Below the pieces are notes generated by a model. It was not told where the DNA came from. It was given only the letters and a program-made list of their open reading frames with translations, and made no database searches. Shown in pieces: positions 36,572 to 44,825 of a stretch of 64,000 nt of DNA. The DNA comes from an uncultured Paracoccaceae bacterium (GTDB taxonomy: Bacteria; Pseudomonadota; Alphaproteobacteria; Rhodobacterales; Rhodobacteraceae). Position 1 is the first letter of the stretch. Each line of letters begins with the position of its first letter. Made by a program: the position numbers and the translations under genes. The DNA lies in the NCBI GenBank assembly GCA_938002605.1, contig CALLAF010000020.1, positions 1 to 64,000 on the forward strand. The letters are read 5' to 3'.

Positions 36572-37861
36572 ATGGATTTTGATATGCTGGGGCTTGCGCC
36601 CCGCCTTGTAAATGTTCTCAAAGAACAAGGGATCACTGATCCCACCCCAATTCAAACCCAAGCCATCCCGCACGCCATGAATGGCCGCGATGTCATGGGG
36701 CTTGCACAGACCGGTACGGGGAAAACGGCCGCGTTTGGTTTGCCGATGATCAACGCGCTGATGAAGGCCGGCGTAAAACCTAACGCCAAAACCGCGCGCG
36801 GGTTGATCCTTGCGCCGACACGTGAATTGGCCAAGCAGATCGCCGACAACCTGACCGCCTATACTAAAGGCAGCCATTTGAAAGTGGCGCTTGTGGTTGG
36901 TGGCGCTGGGATCGTGGCACAGACCAAGCGGCTTGCGGGCGGTGTCGACCTGCTGGTTGCCACACCGGGCCGTTTGATCGACTTGATTGACCGTCGCGCT
37001 GTACGCCTAGATGAAACCATCTACCTGGTGCTCGATGAAGCTGACCAGATGCTCGACATGGGCTTTATCCATGCATTGCGCCAGATTGCGCCGCTGTTGG
37101 CGAAAGATCGTCAGACGATGATGTTCTCTGCGACGATGCCCAAATTGATGTCAGAATTGGCAGCGACATATCTGAATGACGCGGTGCGCGTGCAGGTGAA
37201 CCCTCCGGGGCAGGCGGCCAAGAAAATCGCGCAATCGGTGCATTTCGTGGCCCAAGCCGCCAAGACCGATCTTTTGATTGAACTCTTGGATAAGCACCGC
37301 GATGAATTGGCGCTAGTGTTTGGACGTACCAAGCACGGCTGCGAAAAGCTGTATAAAGTGCTTGAGAAAAAAGGCTTTGCCGCCGCATCCATCCACGGCA
37401 ACAAAAGCCAAGGTCAACGTGATCGGGCGATCACGGCGTTTAAAGCAGGCAAGGTGCGTGTACTGGTCGCGACAGATGTTGCCGCACGCGGGATCGACAT
37501 CCCTGACGTGCGCCACGTCTATAACTACGACTTGCCGAATGTCGCAGACAACTATGTTCACCGCATTGGGCGGACTGCGCGCGCAGGCGCCGAAGGGTCA
37601 GCCGTTGCCTTGGTCGCACCGGACGAGATGATCGAACTGCAAGATATCGAAAAGACGATGAAGGAATCAATTCCTGTCGCGTCAGGGCGCCCATGGGAAA
37701 TCAAACCCGGTCAGAAAAAGCGCCCCAACGGCGGCGGCGGTGCCCGTCGCGGCGGTGGCGGCGGTGGTCGTCATGCTGGCGGTGGCAAACCCGGTGGCGG
37801 CGGTGGTCGCCGTCGCAGTGGGGGTGGTGGCGGACGTTCGCGCGGGCAATCGGCAGCCTAA
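36572..37861 (+). CDS. DEAD-box ATP-dependent RNA helicase (RhlE-like)
   Basis: A 429-residue helicase with motif Q (TPIQTQAIP), motif I AQTGTGKT (45-52), PTRELAKQI, DEAD near 155, SAT and HRIGRTAR. The last ~45 residues are an unstructured Gly/Arg-rich tail (ARRGGGGGGRH and similar) that binds RNA non-specifically. It unwinds short RNA duplexes in ribosome assembly or RNA decay. The codons of this tail form a GGC/GGT-rich stretch at 37730-37850. Confidence 0.93.
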   Translation: MDFDMLGLAPRLVNVLKEQGITDPTPIQTQAIPHAMNGRDVMGLAQTGTGKTAAFGLPMINALMKAGVKPNAKTARGLILAPTRELAKQIADNLTAYTKGSHLKVALVVGGAGIVAQTKRLAGGVDLLVATPGRLIDLIDRRAVRLDETIYLVLDEADQMLDMGFIHALRQIAPLLAKDRQTMMFSATMPKLMSELAATYLNDAVRVQVNPPGQAAKKIAQSVHFVAQAAKTDLLIELLDKHRDELALVFGRTKHGCEKLYKVLEKKGFAAASIHGNKSQGQRDRAITAFKAGKVRVLVATDVAARGIDIPDVRHVYNYDLPNVADNYVHRIGRTARAGAEGSAVALVAPDEMIELQDIEKTMKESIPVASGRPWEIKPGQKKRPNGGGGARRGGGGGGRHAGGGKPGGGGGRRRSGGGGGRSRGQSAA

Positions 37862-37873
37862 GCCAATGATAGT

Positions 37874-37909
37874 GGCGGCTCAGGACCAGTGTCTCCCAAG
37901 CCGCCTTTT
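37874..37909 (+). terminator. Possible terminator after the helicase gene
   Basis: Stem GGCGGCT / AGCCGCC with an 18-nt loop, followed by TTTTCC. The loop is long, so confidence is limited. Confidence 0.5.
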
Positions 37910-37916
37910 CCAAAGG

Positions 37917-38663
37917 CTAGTTACGTCCAGCCATAACACCACCATCAACATCCCAGACGGCGCCGGTGACCCATTCGGCGCTGTCATCCAATAAGAATGC
38001 AATAACCTTTGCGACATCGTCGGGTTCACCGATGCGACCAATTGGATGGAATTCGTTTAAGCTGGCCAATGTGGCATCCATCACATCATCTGGCACGAAT
38101 GCGCGGTAGATCGGTGTGCGCACGATTGCAGGCGCGACCGCATTCACGCGAATACCATGATCGCCCAATTCCATAGCCATATGCTGGGTCAAAGCGTGGA
38201 TGCCGGCCTTGGCCATTGAATATGCAGAGGATGGTGTTGCCTTAATCGCCTGATGCGCCCACATCGATCCGACATGAACAATAGCCCCTTTTTTGGCGGA
38301 AATCATACGATCAGCCACGGCTTGTGATAAAAAAAACGCAGCACGGTTTAGGTCCATGTACGTGTCATAGTCGGCTGCTGAGTGATCCGTAAAAGGCTTT
38401 GGGTTAAAATACCCAGCCGCATTCACAAAATGGGTGACAGCAGGGGCCGACTGAATGAATGCGGTCGCCTTTTCGATGCCGTTCTGCGTCGATAGATCTG
38501 CCTGCAAAGCCGCTGCACCTGCGCCAATTTCTGCAACAGCTTCATCCAGTTTGCCCTGATGACGCCCGATTATCGTTGTTGGAATGCCCGCCTTGGCAAG
38601 CAATTTGGCTGTCGCAAGCCCGATCCCGCTGGATCCGCCGCTGATGATTGCATGTTGTGTCAT
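37917..38663 (-). CDS. Short-chain dehydrogenase/reductase (SDR)
   Basis: A 248-residue classical SDR: cofactor motif GGSSGIG (9-15), NAAG, catalytic Ser of VGSMWAH and the YSMAK active-site pair, then the C-terminal [13 protein letters not shown]. Arg in IIGRHQ suggests NADP preference. It diverges from the HxlR-type regulator at 38771, its probable controller. Substrate unknown. Confidence 0.9.
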   Translation of the reverse strand: MTQHAIISGGSSGIGLATAKLLAKAGIPTTIIGRHQGKLDEAVAEIGAGAAALQADLSTQNGIEKATAFIQSAPAVTHFVNAAGYFNPKPFTDHSAADYDTYMDLNRAAFFLSQAVADRMISAKKGAIVHVGSMWAHQAIKATPSSAYSMAKAGIHALTQHMAMELGDHGIRVNAVAPAIVRTPIYRAFVPDDVMDATLASLNEFHPIGRIGEPDDVAKVIAFLLDDSAEWVTGAVWDVDGGVMAGRN

Positions 38664-38770
38664 TGTATACTCCGTTGAGGTTTGGTCTCTGAAACGGTAT
38701 GTAGACGCGACGAATAGGGCTTAAAAAGCAGGCACTTTTTACAACGCTAGGCACCAAAAGGTACATCTTG

Positions 38771-39106
38771 ATGGTATTCCACGAAAAGAAAATTTCAGGG
38801 CGTATTGTACCGCCCGCCTCCGCCGAGATCGTACAAAAGATTTGCGGCTGCAAATGGTCGCTGACCGTGTTTTGGCTCCTGTCCGAAGGAATCAATCGGC
38901 CGGGTGAAATGGTGCGCAGCGTTGATGGGCTAACGACGAAAGTGCTCAATGATTGCTTGCGCCGAAATCTTGATTTTGGCTTGATAGAGAAAACAACATT
39001 CCCAGAAGTGCCGCCGCGGGTCGAATATCATGTTACGGCCTATGGAAAGCAATTTTTGAACATCATGCGGCAGCTTGAACAACTGGGGTCTGCACCGCGG
39101 ACTTAA
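38771..39106 (+). CDS. HxlR-family transcriptional regulator
   Basis: A 111-residue winged-helix protein with the HxlR pattern: KICGCKWSLTVFWLLSEGIN, GLTTKVLNDCLRRNLDFGLI and RVEYHVTAYGKQFL. The Cys pair CGC near the first helix could sense electrophiles or oxidants as in the HypR/YodB group, which is inference. The ATG at 38771 is chosen over the TTG at 38768. It is divergent from the SDR gene, with a 107-bp shared spacer. Confidence 0.85.
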   Translation: MVFHEKKISGRIVPPASAEIVQKICGCKWSLTVFWLLSEGINRPGEMVRSVDGLTTKVLNDCLRRNLDFGLIEKTTFPEVPPRVEYHVTAYGKQFLNIMRQLEQLGSAPRT

Positions 39107-39112
39107 GGCGCG

Positions 39113-39427
39113 CTACCCGTACTTGCGGAACGCTTCCATCTCGATGGCCAACTTGGTGTGCAATTCGGCGATAATCAGCATTTCTTCTTTACGTGCAGCC
39201 TCATCAGTCAATGATTTCAGGCGCTCTTGTGATGCAAGTATTTGCTGACGCAAAATAACAACCGGTGATTTCGCGTCAGCTTCCGACATAATCCGGTTCA
39301 ACACAGCGTCTTGCGGGCGATCAACCACTGGCAGGGGCTTACCCGCGCCCGGGAGGTTGTCGAGATCACCACGCTTTTCAGCGTTCTGAACGATCTGGTC
39401 AATAAGGCTGCTAAGTGGATGATCCAT
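39113..39427 (-). CDS. DUF1992 (DnaJ-homologue-domain) protein
   Basis: A 104-residue helical protein with the DUF1992 signature EKRGDLDNLPGAGKPLPV near residue 17, followed by long amphipathic helices. These proteins are sometimes annotated as DnaJ-homologue subfamily C member 28-like but lack a J-domain. Role unknown. It follows rpmE on the minus strand after a terminator. Confidence 0.82.
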   Translation of the reverse strand: MDHPLSSLIDQIVQNAEKRGDLDNLPGAGKPLPVVDRPQDAVLNRIMSEADAKSPVVILRQQILASQERLKSLTDEAARKEEMLIIAELHTKLAIEMEAFRKYG

Positions 39428-39446
39428 TGCTTACTCCTGAAACGCA

Positions 39447-39476
39447 AAGCGCCGCGCATTTGCATGCGCGGCGCTT
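39447..39476 (-). terminator. Terminator hairpin after rpmE
   Basis: A perfect 13-bp stem (39447-39459 with 39464-39476, AAGCGCCGCGCAT and its complement) has loop TTGC on the plus strand. On the minus strand TGCGTTT follows: a very strong stem with a short U-tract. It lies between rpmE and the DUF1992 gene. Confidence 0.7.
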
Positions 39477-39482
39477 GTAACA

Positions 39483-39506
39483 CGTAGGGTGGATCTTGAT
39501 CCACCG
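39483..39506. repeat. Short intergenic hairpin repeat, copy 1
   Basis: CGTAGGGTGGATCTTGATCC continuing ACCG: an 8-bp stem GGTGGATC/GATCCACC with loop TT, 6 bp downstream of the rpmE stop. The same element occurs inverted at 44011-44034. Confidence 0.7.
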
Positions 39507-39512
39507 CCCAGT

Positions 39513-39734
39513 TTAGAAGCCCAAACCAGCGTATTTGTTTTTGAACTTAGACACACGACCTCCAGCATCCATTAGACGGGTTGAACCGCCGTTCCATGCT
39601 GGGTGGACTGATGGGTCGATGTCGAGCGCCAGTTGGTCGCCCTCTTTGCCCCAAGTGGATTTCATCTGAACCACGGAACCGTCGGTCATTTTGACTTCGA
39701 TAAAGTGGTAGTCGGGATGGATATCTTTTTTCAT
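39513..39734 (-). CDS. rpmE: 50S ribosomal protein L31
   Basis: A 73-residue L31 beginning [20 protein letters not shown]. The zinc-binding CxxC residues are absent, so this is a zinc-independent form. It lies 11 bp after rplS in the same minus-strand operon, with AAGGA as ribosome-binding site. L31 bridges the ribosomal subunits. Confidence 0.93.
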   Translation of the reverse strand: MKKDIHPDYHFIEVKMTDGSVVQMKSTWGKEGDQLALDIDPSVHPAWNGGSTRLMDAGGRVSKFKNKYAGLGF

Positions 39735-39745
39735 GACAGCAATCC

Positions 39746-40129
39746 TTACGCTTGGGCGCCCTTAGGCGCTTTGTAGTTGGTGACTTCTGCGATACGTGCG
39801 GATTTACCACGGCGCGAACGCAAGTAGTAAAGCTTCGCGCGACGGACGCGACCACGGCGAACAACAGTGATGTTGTCGATGTTTGTGGAATGCAGTGGGA
39901 ACACACGTTCCACGCCTTCACCAAAAGAAATTTTGCGAACAGTGAATGACCCGGCAATGCCTTGGCCGTTTTTGCGGGCGATGCAGACGCCTTCGTAGTT
40001 CTGCACACGTGTGCGCGAACCTTCTGTCACTTTGTAACCAACGCGGATGGTGTCACCCGCTTTGAAATCGGGGATTTCTTTCCCCAGCGCAGCGACTTGC
40101 TCCGCTTCGAGTTGTGCAATCAGATCCAT
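39746..40129 (-). CDS. rplS: 50S ribosomal protein L19
   Basis: A 127-residue L19 with the conserved [30 protein letters not shown]-like ([20 protein letters not shown]) and [20 protein letters not shown] blocks. It sits at the 30S/50S interface. AAAGGAG precedes the ATG. In relatives it follows trmD directly; here an unknown gene and 340 bp of spacer separate them. Confidence 0.97.
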   Translation of the reverse strand: MDLIAQLEAEQVAALGKEIPDFKAGDTIRVGYKVTEGSRTRVQNYEGVCIARKNGQGIAGSFTVRKISFGEGVERVFPLHSTNIDNITVVRRGRVRRAKLYYLRSRRGKSARIAEVTNYKAPKGAQA

Positions 40130-40469
40130 CTGACGGCTCCTTTGAAATGCTTGCGGTTATCCGCAATGTTTGTTTGCGTGGCTCAGAGCTCTGCGTCGTT
40201 ATCGGGTCCGCCGTAGCGCCCGCCAGAGATGCGTCATCATTGTTTATTGTGGCTGTCCGGTCCAACTGGTGAGTAAAGGATCAACGCAGACCCGCTCAAA
40301 ACCCAGATGGTTCCATAAACCATCACCCGGAATCAGCAAGCCGACCGGGAATAGCTGCGTATAGGATGATAAGGGGGGGGTGATCAAGGGGTTCAAGGCG
40401 AGAGATTTGGTAGCGAAGTAACGCGGTAACGCGAAATCGAGTGCTGAATTTTATAACAAATGGCCACCG
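40130..40469. other. 340-bp spacer between rplS and the unknown gene
   Basis: No gene is supported. It probably holds the rplS-rpmE promoter, since the gene at 40470 separates these from trmD. A G8 run at about 40373-40380 and a repeated TAACGCG (near 40430) are the only visible oddities. No tRNA-like or leader structure was recognised. Confidence 0.4.
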
Positions 40470-41006
40470 TCAGTTCTTATCGAACTCGTATCCTTTCCAC
40501 GTGGGCAACGGGTGATCTTCAATCCAACGGACAAATCTGGCCCGGATAAGCCTCTCAATGTTACCGCTATGAGCATCTGGCCAATAGTATTGAGTGTCTG
40601 ATGCCTCGAGATCAACGGCCGCATAGTGCAGCAGGTAAAAATCATAAATGGCGTCTTCATAGTCCTCATTTATACAAAGCTGGGCTAGCATAAACAGAGC
40701 TGAGGCACTATCTATGTTGCCTGAAATAAACCGTCTAATATAAGCGGTCGCTACGATTTCGATCGCCTCGACCTTAGATTGGATCTTTGGCAAGTGAAGC
40801 TCTCGTTGGATGCGGTCAAGTAGGCTGTCGATTTCAAATTTATTGAAAGGCTCGATTTCGCCCAGAAGGATAAACAACCCATCTGAGATGAAGCCCGCGA
40901 GAACCATGTTTTCGGCCCATGATACCAACGTTTTATCAGGTCCAAAGTCGAGAAAACGACGCGCATATAGTTCTGAAGTATACCGGGGTTCATTCGCGAG
41001 GTTCAT
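40470..41006 (-). CDS. Protein of unknown function inserted between trmD and rplS
   Basis: A 178-residue acidic, helical, cytosolic protein (MNLANEPRYTSELYARRFLD to GYEFDKN) without recognisable motif. It has an AT-richer base composition than its ribosomal neighbours and rare-looking codon choices (ATA, TTA, CTA). The trmD-rplS junction is normally tight, so this is probably a recent insertion. Acidic single-domain proteins of this size are often immunity proteins, but no toxin gene is nearby and I do not claim it. Confidence 0.6.
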   Translation of the reverse strand: MNLANEPRYTSELYARRFLDFGPDKTLVSWAENMVLAGFISDGLFILLGEIEPFNKFEIDSLLDRIQRELHLPKIQSKVEAIEIVATAYIRRFISGNIDSASALFMLAQLCINEDYEDAIYDFYLLHYAAVDLEASDTQYYWPDAHSGNIERLIRARFVRWIEDHPLPTWKGYEFDKN

Positions 41007-41089
41007 ATCTATCCCTAAGCATGACCGATTAACCAGAGAATGGTGGAGAACAAGTAGACCTAGCCAATTTAACTTTCAGCCTACTTAAG

Positions 41090-41893
41090 TTATTTGGTAT
41101 GCTTTTCCCACAAATCCGGCCGCCGTTCTTGTGTGATCTTCTCAGACATTTCGCGCCGCCATTGCGCAATCTTTGCGTGGTTGCCGGATAGCAGTACCTC
41201 GGGGATCGCGTGGCCCTGCCAGTCGGCGGGCTTGGTGTATTGCGGGTGTTCGAGCAGGCCGTTGGAATGGCTTTCCTCGACCGCGCTTTCGGCGTTGCCC
41301 AGCACACCGGGCAGCAGGCGCACGGTGGCGTCGATCATCGCTTGGGCGGCGATTTCTCCGCCGGTCATTACAAAGTCGCCAAGCGACACCTCTTGGATGC
41401 CGAAATGCTGCAAAATACGTTCGTCCACGCCTTCAAACCGACCGCAGAGCATCGTGACCCCATCCGTGCGCGCCCAGTTGCGGGCCATGTTCTGGTCAAA
41501 CCGCTGCCCACGCGGGCTGAGGTAAACCATCGGCATCACGCCTTTGGCACCGGCGCGCGCATCCCTGATCGCGGCCTCAAGCACATCAGCGCGCAGCACC
41601 ATGCCAGCCCCGCCACCAGCGGGCGTATCATCCACGTTGCGATGTTTGCCGATGCCATATTCACGCAGATCATATGTTTGCATTTGCCAGCGCCCGTCTT
41701 GCAGCGCTTTTCCGGTTAGGCTTTCACCCAAAACCCCCGGAAAGGCCTGCGGAAACAGCGTCAAAATTTGCGCGGTCCATGAGCCCGCAAGCTCAGGCGT
41801 GTCGGTCATCAATTCGCGCGGTTTCAGCGTCGGGCGAATAGAAATGCGGCCAGCGGCTTTGCCAGCGCTTTTTTTAGGTGTTTGGTCAGACAT
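41090..41893 (-). CDS. trmD: tRNA (guanine-37-N1)-methyltransferase
   Basis: A 267-residue SPOUT methyltransferase that makes m1G37 in tRNAs and prevents +1 frameshifting. The trefoil-knot motifs are clear: YLSPRGQRFDQ, LCGRFEGVDERILQHFG and EVSLGDFVMTGGEIAAQ. A roughly 35-residue basic N-terminal extension (KKSAGKAAGRISIRPTLKPR) precedes the domain, common in Rhodobacterales. It belongs to the rpsP-rimM-trmD-rplS group, but an opposite-strand gene separates it from rimM. Confidence 0.95.
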   Translation of the reverse strand: MSDQTPKKSAGKAAGRISIRPTLKPRELMTDTPELAGSWTAQILTLFPQAFPGVLGESLTGKALQDGRWQMQTYDLREYGIGKHRNVDDTPAGGGAGMVLRADVLEAAIRDARAGAKGVMPMVYLSPRGQRFDQNMARNWARTDGVTMLCGRFEGVDERILQHFGIQEVSLGDFVMTGGEIAAQAMIDATVRLLPGVLGNAESAVEESHSNGLLEHPQYTKPADWQGHAIPEVLLSGNHAKIAQWRREMSEKITQERRPDLWEKHTK

Positions 41894-41956
41894 ATCGTGT
41901 TTCTAGGGGATGACAGGGCGTTGCGAAAGGGGCAACGTTGTTACCGGAGAAGACGG

Positions 41957-42883
41957 ATGAGTACAGATTTCAACAGATTGCTGGAGCGCAGTGCCGAACA
42001 ACAAGCTGCGATTGACCGTTGGGATGCGGCCGTCATCGATAGTGTTTTGATGCAGCGGCTGACGCGTGGGGCATTGTTGGGCGCAAAGAAACACACAGGT
42101 GTGTTTGCAGCGCAGCTGAAGGGACAGCAGGTTGTGGTGCGACATATCGTGCGGGCCAATGCTGCGGATGTGGTTGCAAAAACACAGCATGATCTTGAAC
42201 AAGTTGGTCCGCGTATGTGCAGCGGTGATTGTCAGGTGAATCAGGTGATCGCTGCCGATGTGACACAAGGCGTCTTGGTGGTTTCGCATGTGCCTGGTGC
42301 GCCATATTCAGAGGCAACCGATCCTGATTTGCTAAGACACGCGGGACGATGGCACGCGGCATACGTCGGAGCGCGGCGCGACATCGGCCATTTTTCACCG
42401 CTGCATTGGCAAAAGAAACTGCCGGGGATGCCACGGAATGGATTGCAAGGGGATGATTTGGCGTTGGCAAAGGCATTACGCGAAGCATTACGACATCAGG
42501 CAGCTTCGGTGCAAGGGGTACAAGTCTGCCGCGTCGCCGGGCATGGCGATTTCGCGCCACATAATTTTCGGGTCGATGATGGCGTGCTTTACGGCTTTGA
42601 CACGGGAACGGCGGCCAAAGTGCCGCTGGCGCGCGAATTGGCCCATTTTTTGCATCATGTTGCATTAAAATCTGATGCAATATCCGGTGCGTGGGGGATT
42701 GATGCCGCGCAGGTTGCGGCTTTTGCACAGGCCGCTGAGCTGCCCGATGATGAGATCGACACGGTTTTGCGCTATTTTTATGGCTGGTATCTGTACCGGG
42801 CGTTTTTACGTTATGCCCGCAATGCAGGGCGGCGCGAAAAGCTGCGCGTGCTTATTCAGGGCTATCTTGATCTGTTTGTGTAA
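41957..42883 (+). CDS. Aminoglycoside-phosphotransferase-like kinase of unknown substrate
   Basis: A 308-residue kinase-fold protein. The phosphotransfer loop reads [17 protein letters not shown] (catalytic Asp in HGDFAPHN) and the metal-binding strand YGFDTGTA carries the second Asp. The N-lobe shows no clear glycine loop. Such APH/choline-kinase-like proteins act on small molecules or sugars. It lies on the plus strand inside the otherwise minus-strand rimM-trmD operon and overlaps the rimM 3' end by 32 bp. The ATG at 41957 follows CGGAGAAG. Confidence 0.75.
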   Translation: MSTDFNRLLERSAEQQAAIDRWDAAVIDSVLMQRLTRGALLGAKKHTGVFAAQLKGQQVVVRHIVRANAADVVAKTQHDLEQVGPRMCSGDCQVNQVIAADVTQGVLVVSHVPGAPYSEATDPDLLRHAGRWHAAYVGARRDIGHFSPLHWQKKLPGMPRNGLQGDDLALAKALREALRHQAASVQGVQVCRVAGHGDFAPHNFRVDDGVLYGFDTGTAAKVPLARELAHFLHHVALKSDAISGAWGIDAAQVAAFAQAAELPDDEIDTVLRYFYGWYLYRAFLRYARNAGRREKLRVLIQGYLDLFV

Positions 42884-43382
42884 ACAGACCCTCGGGCGGG
42901 TCTGCAATGATGCGCCCCGCGGACAGATCAACGGTCGGTACTGCGGCTTTGGTAAAGGGCAGCAGGATCGTTTCAGATTGACCGGGCGCGCTGAGTTCGA
43001 GCAGGTCGCCAGCGCCGTGATCCATCACGTTTTTGACGGTGCCAAGCGTGGCCCCGCCTGTATCCAGCACGGTTAACCCGATTAAATCGGCATAGTAGAA
43101 TTCATCATCAGGCAGCGACGGCAGCACATCGCGGTCGGCGTACAGGCTGACATTGCGTAGCGCGTCGGCCTCTTCTTTGGTGGTGACGCCGTCAACGCGG
43201 GCGGTGAAGCCGTTCTTAAGTTGGCCGGTCAGCACCATCTGGGCAAAGGCACGGCCATCTTCGGTATAAAGTGGGGTGTAATCTGCAATTGTAGCGGGGT
43301 CCGCGCAAAAGGATTTTAGACGGATTTCGCCTTTGACGCCAAAAGAGCCGCCAAGCGAGCCAACAATAACGCGGTCAGTCAT
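42852..43382 (-). CDS. rimM: Ribosome maturation factor RimM
   Basis: A 176-residue two-domain factor for 30S head maturation that binds S19. The opening [20 protein letters not shown] is the family's GxIxxxhGxxGxV pattern, and the PRC-barrel domain has [20 protein letters not shown]. Its ATG lies 8 bp inside the end of the 50-codon gene upstream, suggesting coupled translation. Convergent with the phosphotransferase gene. Confidence 0.95.
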   Translation of the reverse strand: MTDRVIVGSLGGSFGVKGEIRLKSFCADPATIADYTPLYTEDGRAFAQMVLTGQLKNGFTARVDGVTTKEEADALRNVSLYADRDVLPSLPDDEFYYADLIGLTVLDTGGATLGTVKNVMDHGAGDLLELSAPGQSETILLPFTKAAVPTVDLSAGRIIADPPEGLFTQTDQDSPE

Positions 43383-43527
43383 GTGGGATATCCGATCTTA
43401 TGCACATTTGTTGGGTCCAGTTTCCGCCTGTGGCTTCGCAATTGGTCTGCGCATTGCTGCGTTCGGTCAATATGCCTGCAATAAAAGCAGCAGCGGTGAA
43501 AATCACAAGACGAAGTAAACGAAACAT
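43375..43527 (-). CDS. 50-residue membrane/secreted small protein between rpsP and rimM
   Basis: An ATG at 43525-43527 with AGGGA upstream opens 50 codons to a TGA at 43375-43377. The product [20 protein letters not shown] is followed by [15 protein letters not shown] and an ending with [10 protein letters not shown]. That is one basic-then-hydrophobic segment and two cysteines (about 30 and 42) on the outside. Its stop overlaps the rimM start by 8 bp, so translation is probably coupled. I recall similar tiny membrane proteins at this place in other Rhodobacterales. Function unknown. Confidence 0.65.
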   Translation of the reverse strand: MFRLLRLVIFTAAAFIAGILTERSNAQTNCEATGGNWTQQMCIRSDIPHD

Positions 43528-43552
43528 GGGGTTTCCCTAAGGGGAGAGGGTG

Positions 43553-43577
43553 TTGCCCGACACGATTGGCCGGGCAA
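43553..43577 (-). terminator. Intercistronic hairpin after rpsP
   Basis: TTGCCCG / CGGGCAA with an 11-nt loop, 11 bp beyond the rpsP stop and before the 50-codon gene. No U-tract follows on the minus strand, so it may act as an mRNA-stability element or weak attenuator that keeps S16 output above RimM. Confidence 0.45.
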
Positions 43578-43587
43578 CGAAAGCGTC

Positions 43588-43980
43588 TTACTCTTCAGCA
43601 GGTGCTGCTTCTTCTGTAGGTGCGTTTGCAGCTTCTTCAGCGGCTTTTGCTTTTTCTGCTTTTTCTTCAGCGCGGGCTTGTGCCGCTTTGCCTGGTGTAC
43701 CCTTTTTCGGGTTAGAGCGGTCTTTCTTAGGCAGTTCGCCAGCAGCTTCGAGCATAGGTGAGACGCGGTCTGTTGGCTGTGCACCTTCGGACAACCAGTA
43801 TTTCACGCGGTCGATGTCCATTTTTACGCGGTCTTCGCTGTCTTTTGGCAACATGGGGTTATATGTGCCCAGTTTTTCGATGAAACGGCCATCGCGTGGC
43901 ATACGGCTGTCAGCCGCAACGATTGCGTAGTGAGGACGTTTCTTAGAGCCGCCGCGTGCGAGACGAATTTTCATAGCCAT
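43588..43980 (-). CDS. rpsP: 30S ribosomal protein S16
   Basis: A 130-residue S16 with the conserved [20 protein letters not shown] and [11 protein letters not shown] blocks. The C-terminal extension of about 45 residues is Ala/Glu/Lys-rich, as usual in alphaproteobacteria (the E. coli protein is 82 residues). AGGAG precedes the ATG at 43980. Confidence 0.97.
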   Translation of the reverse strand: MAMKIRLARGGSKKRPHYAIVAADSRMPRDGRFIEKLGTYNPMLPKDSEDRVKMDIDRVKYWLSEGAQPTDRVSPMLEAAGELPKKDRSNPKKGTPGKAAQARAEEKAEKAKAAEEAANAPTEEAAPAEE

Positions 43981-44010
43981 GGTGTAGTTCTCCTATAAAT
44001 GGCAGGGGTT

Positions 44011-44034
44011 AGGTGGATTAAAATCCACCCTACG
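44011..44034. repeat. Short intergenic hairpin repeat, copy 2 (inverted)
   Basis: GGTGGATT-AA-AATCCACC followed by CTACG; on the minus strand it reads CGTAGGGTGGATTTTAATCC then ACCT, matching copy 1 at 39483. It overlaps the stop codon of the chorismate mutase gene (44030-44032). Confidence 0.7.
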
Positions 44035-44326
44035 ATTGGTGTTGTTTGTGGTGTTGGATCACTTCTTGAATAATGAAATTCAAGAATTTCTTGGCAAATT
44101 CCGGGTCAAGATCGGCCCGGTTTGCAAGGTCGGTCAGCCGTGCGATCTGATGCTCTTCGCGGGTCGGATCGGATGGCGGAAGGTCGTGTTCGGCTTTCAA
44201 TTTACCCACGGCTTGGGTGTGTTTGAACCGCTCGCCCAAAGTATAGACGAGGATCGCATCCAAACGGTCGATGCTTTCGCGGTGGCCTTTAAGGACCTCT
44301 GCGGCGCGTGTGGTGGCGTCAGACAT
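44030..44326 (-). CDS. Chorismate mutase (AroQ type)
   Basis: A 98-residue single-domain mutase that converts chorismate to prephenate for Phe/Tyr synthesis. AroQ helices are visible, including HRESIDRLDAILVYTLGERF, the KLKAEHDLPPSDPTREEHQI segment and the C-terminal FIIQEVIQHH. The ATG at 44326 follows AAAGGAGC; the open frame extends to 44485 through the acetyltransferase gene and is not used. It overlaps that gene by 8 bp. Confidence 0.93.
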   Translation of the reverse strand: MSDATTRAAEVLKGHRESIDRLDAILVYTLGERFKHTQAVGKLKAEHDLPPSDPTREEHQIARLTDLANRADLDPEFAKKFLNFIIQEVIQHHKQHQS

Positions 44327-44825
44327 TGGATGCTCCTTTTGTGTGGCGGTAAACAAGGCAATCGTCGCCCTTTGGCGTCGCGGCATGGGGATCGTGTATC
44401 GCGCCAAGCGCTTGCGCCACGCGGATAGATCCGGTGTTTTCGCGCCCGATATAGCTGACGATGCTTTGCAGCGGGGTTGTCGCAAACGTATAGTCGATCA
44501 TCACACGCGCCGCTTCTTGTGCCAGCCCGCGGCCGGTGAACCCATCGCGCAGGAACCAACCGCATTCCGGCTCTGGGAAATGCGGCGGATGTATCATGCC
44601 TGTGCTCCCGGCGAATTGGCCGTTTTCGGTGATCACGAGTGACCCAAAACCATAGAGCGCCCAAGTCGCGATATCATTGGTGAACCAATCCCAAGCTTTG
44701 TCTTTGCTAATAGGGCCGTCCATGTGAATGGCCCGATCGCTGCCCATGAATGCGGCATATGCATCAAAATCGTCGCGCGCAAAGGGGCGTAAGACCAACC
44801 GATCTGTATAAAGCGTTGGGATCAT
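44319..44825 (-). CDS. GNAT-family N-acetyltransferase
   Basis: A 168-residue RimJ/RimL-like acetyltransferase (LYTDRLVLRPFARDDFDAYA opening, GRGLAQEAARVMIDYTF acetyl-CoA loop, ENTGSIRVAQALGAI). It is the second of two tandem paralogs; its ATG overlaps the stop of the first (ATGA at 44822-44825). Cotranscribed with ffh and chorismate mutase by position. Substrate unknown. Confidence 0.88.
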   Translation of the reverse strand: MIPTLYTDRLVLRPFARDDFDAYAAFMGSDRAIHMDGPISKDKAWDWFTNDIATWALYGFGSLVITENGQFAGSTGMIHPPHFPEPECGWFLRDGFTGRGLAQEAARVMIDYTFATTPLQSIVSYIGRENTGSIRVAQALGAIHDPHAATPKGDDCLVYRHTKGASNV

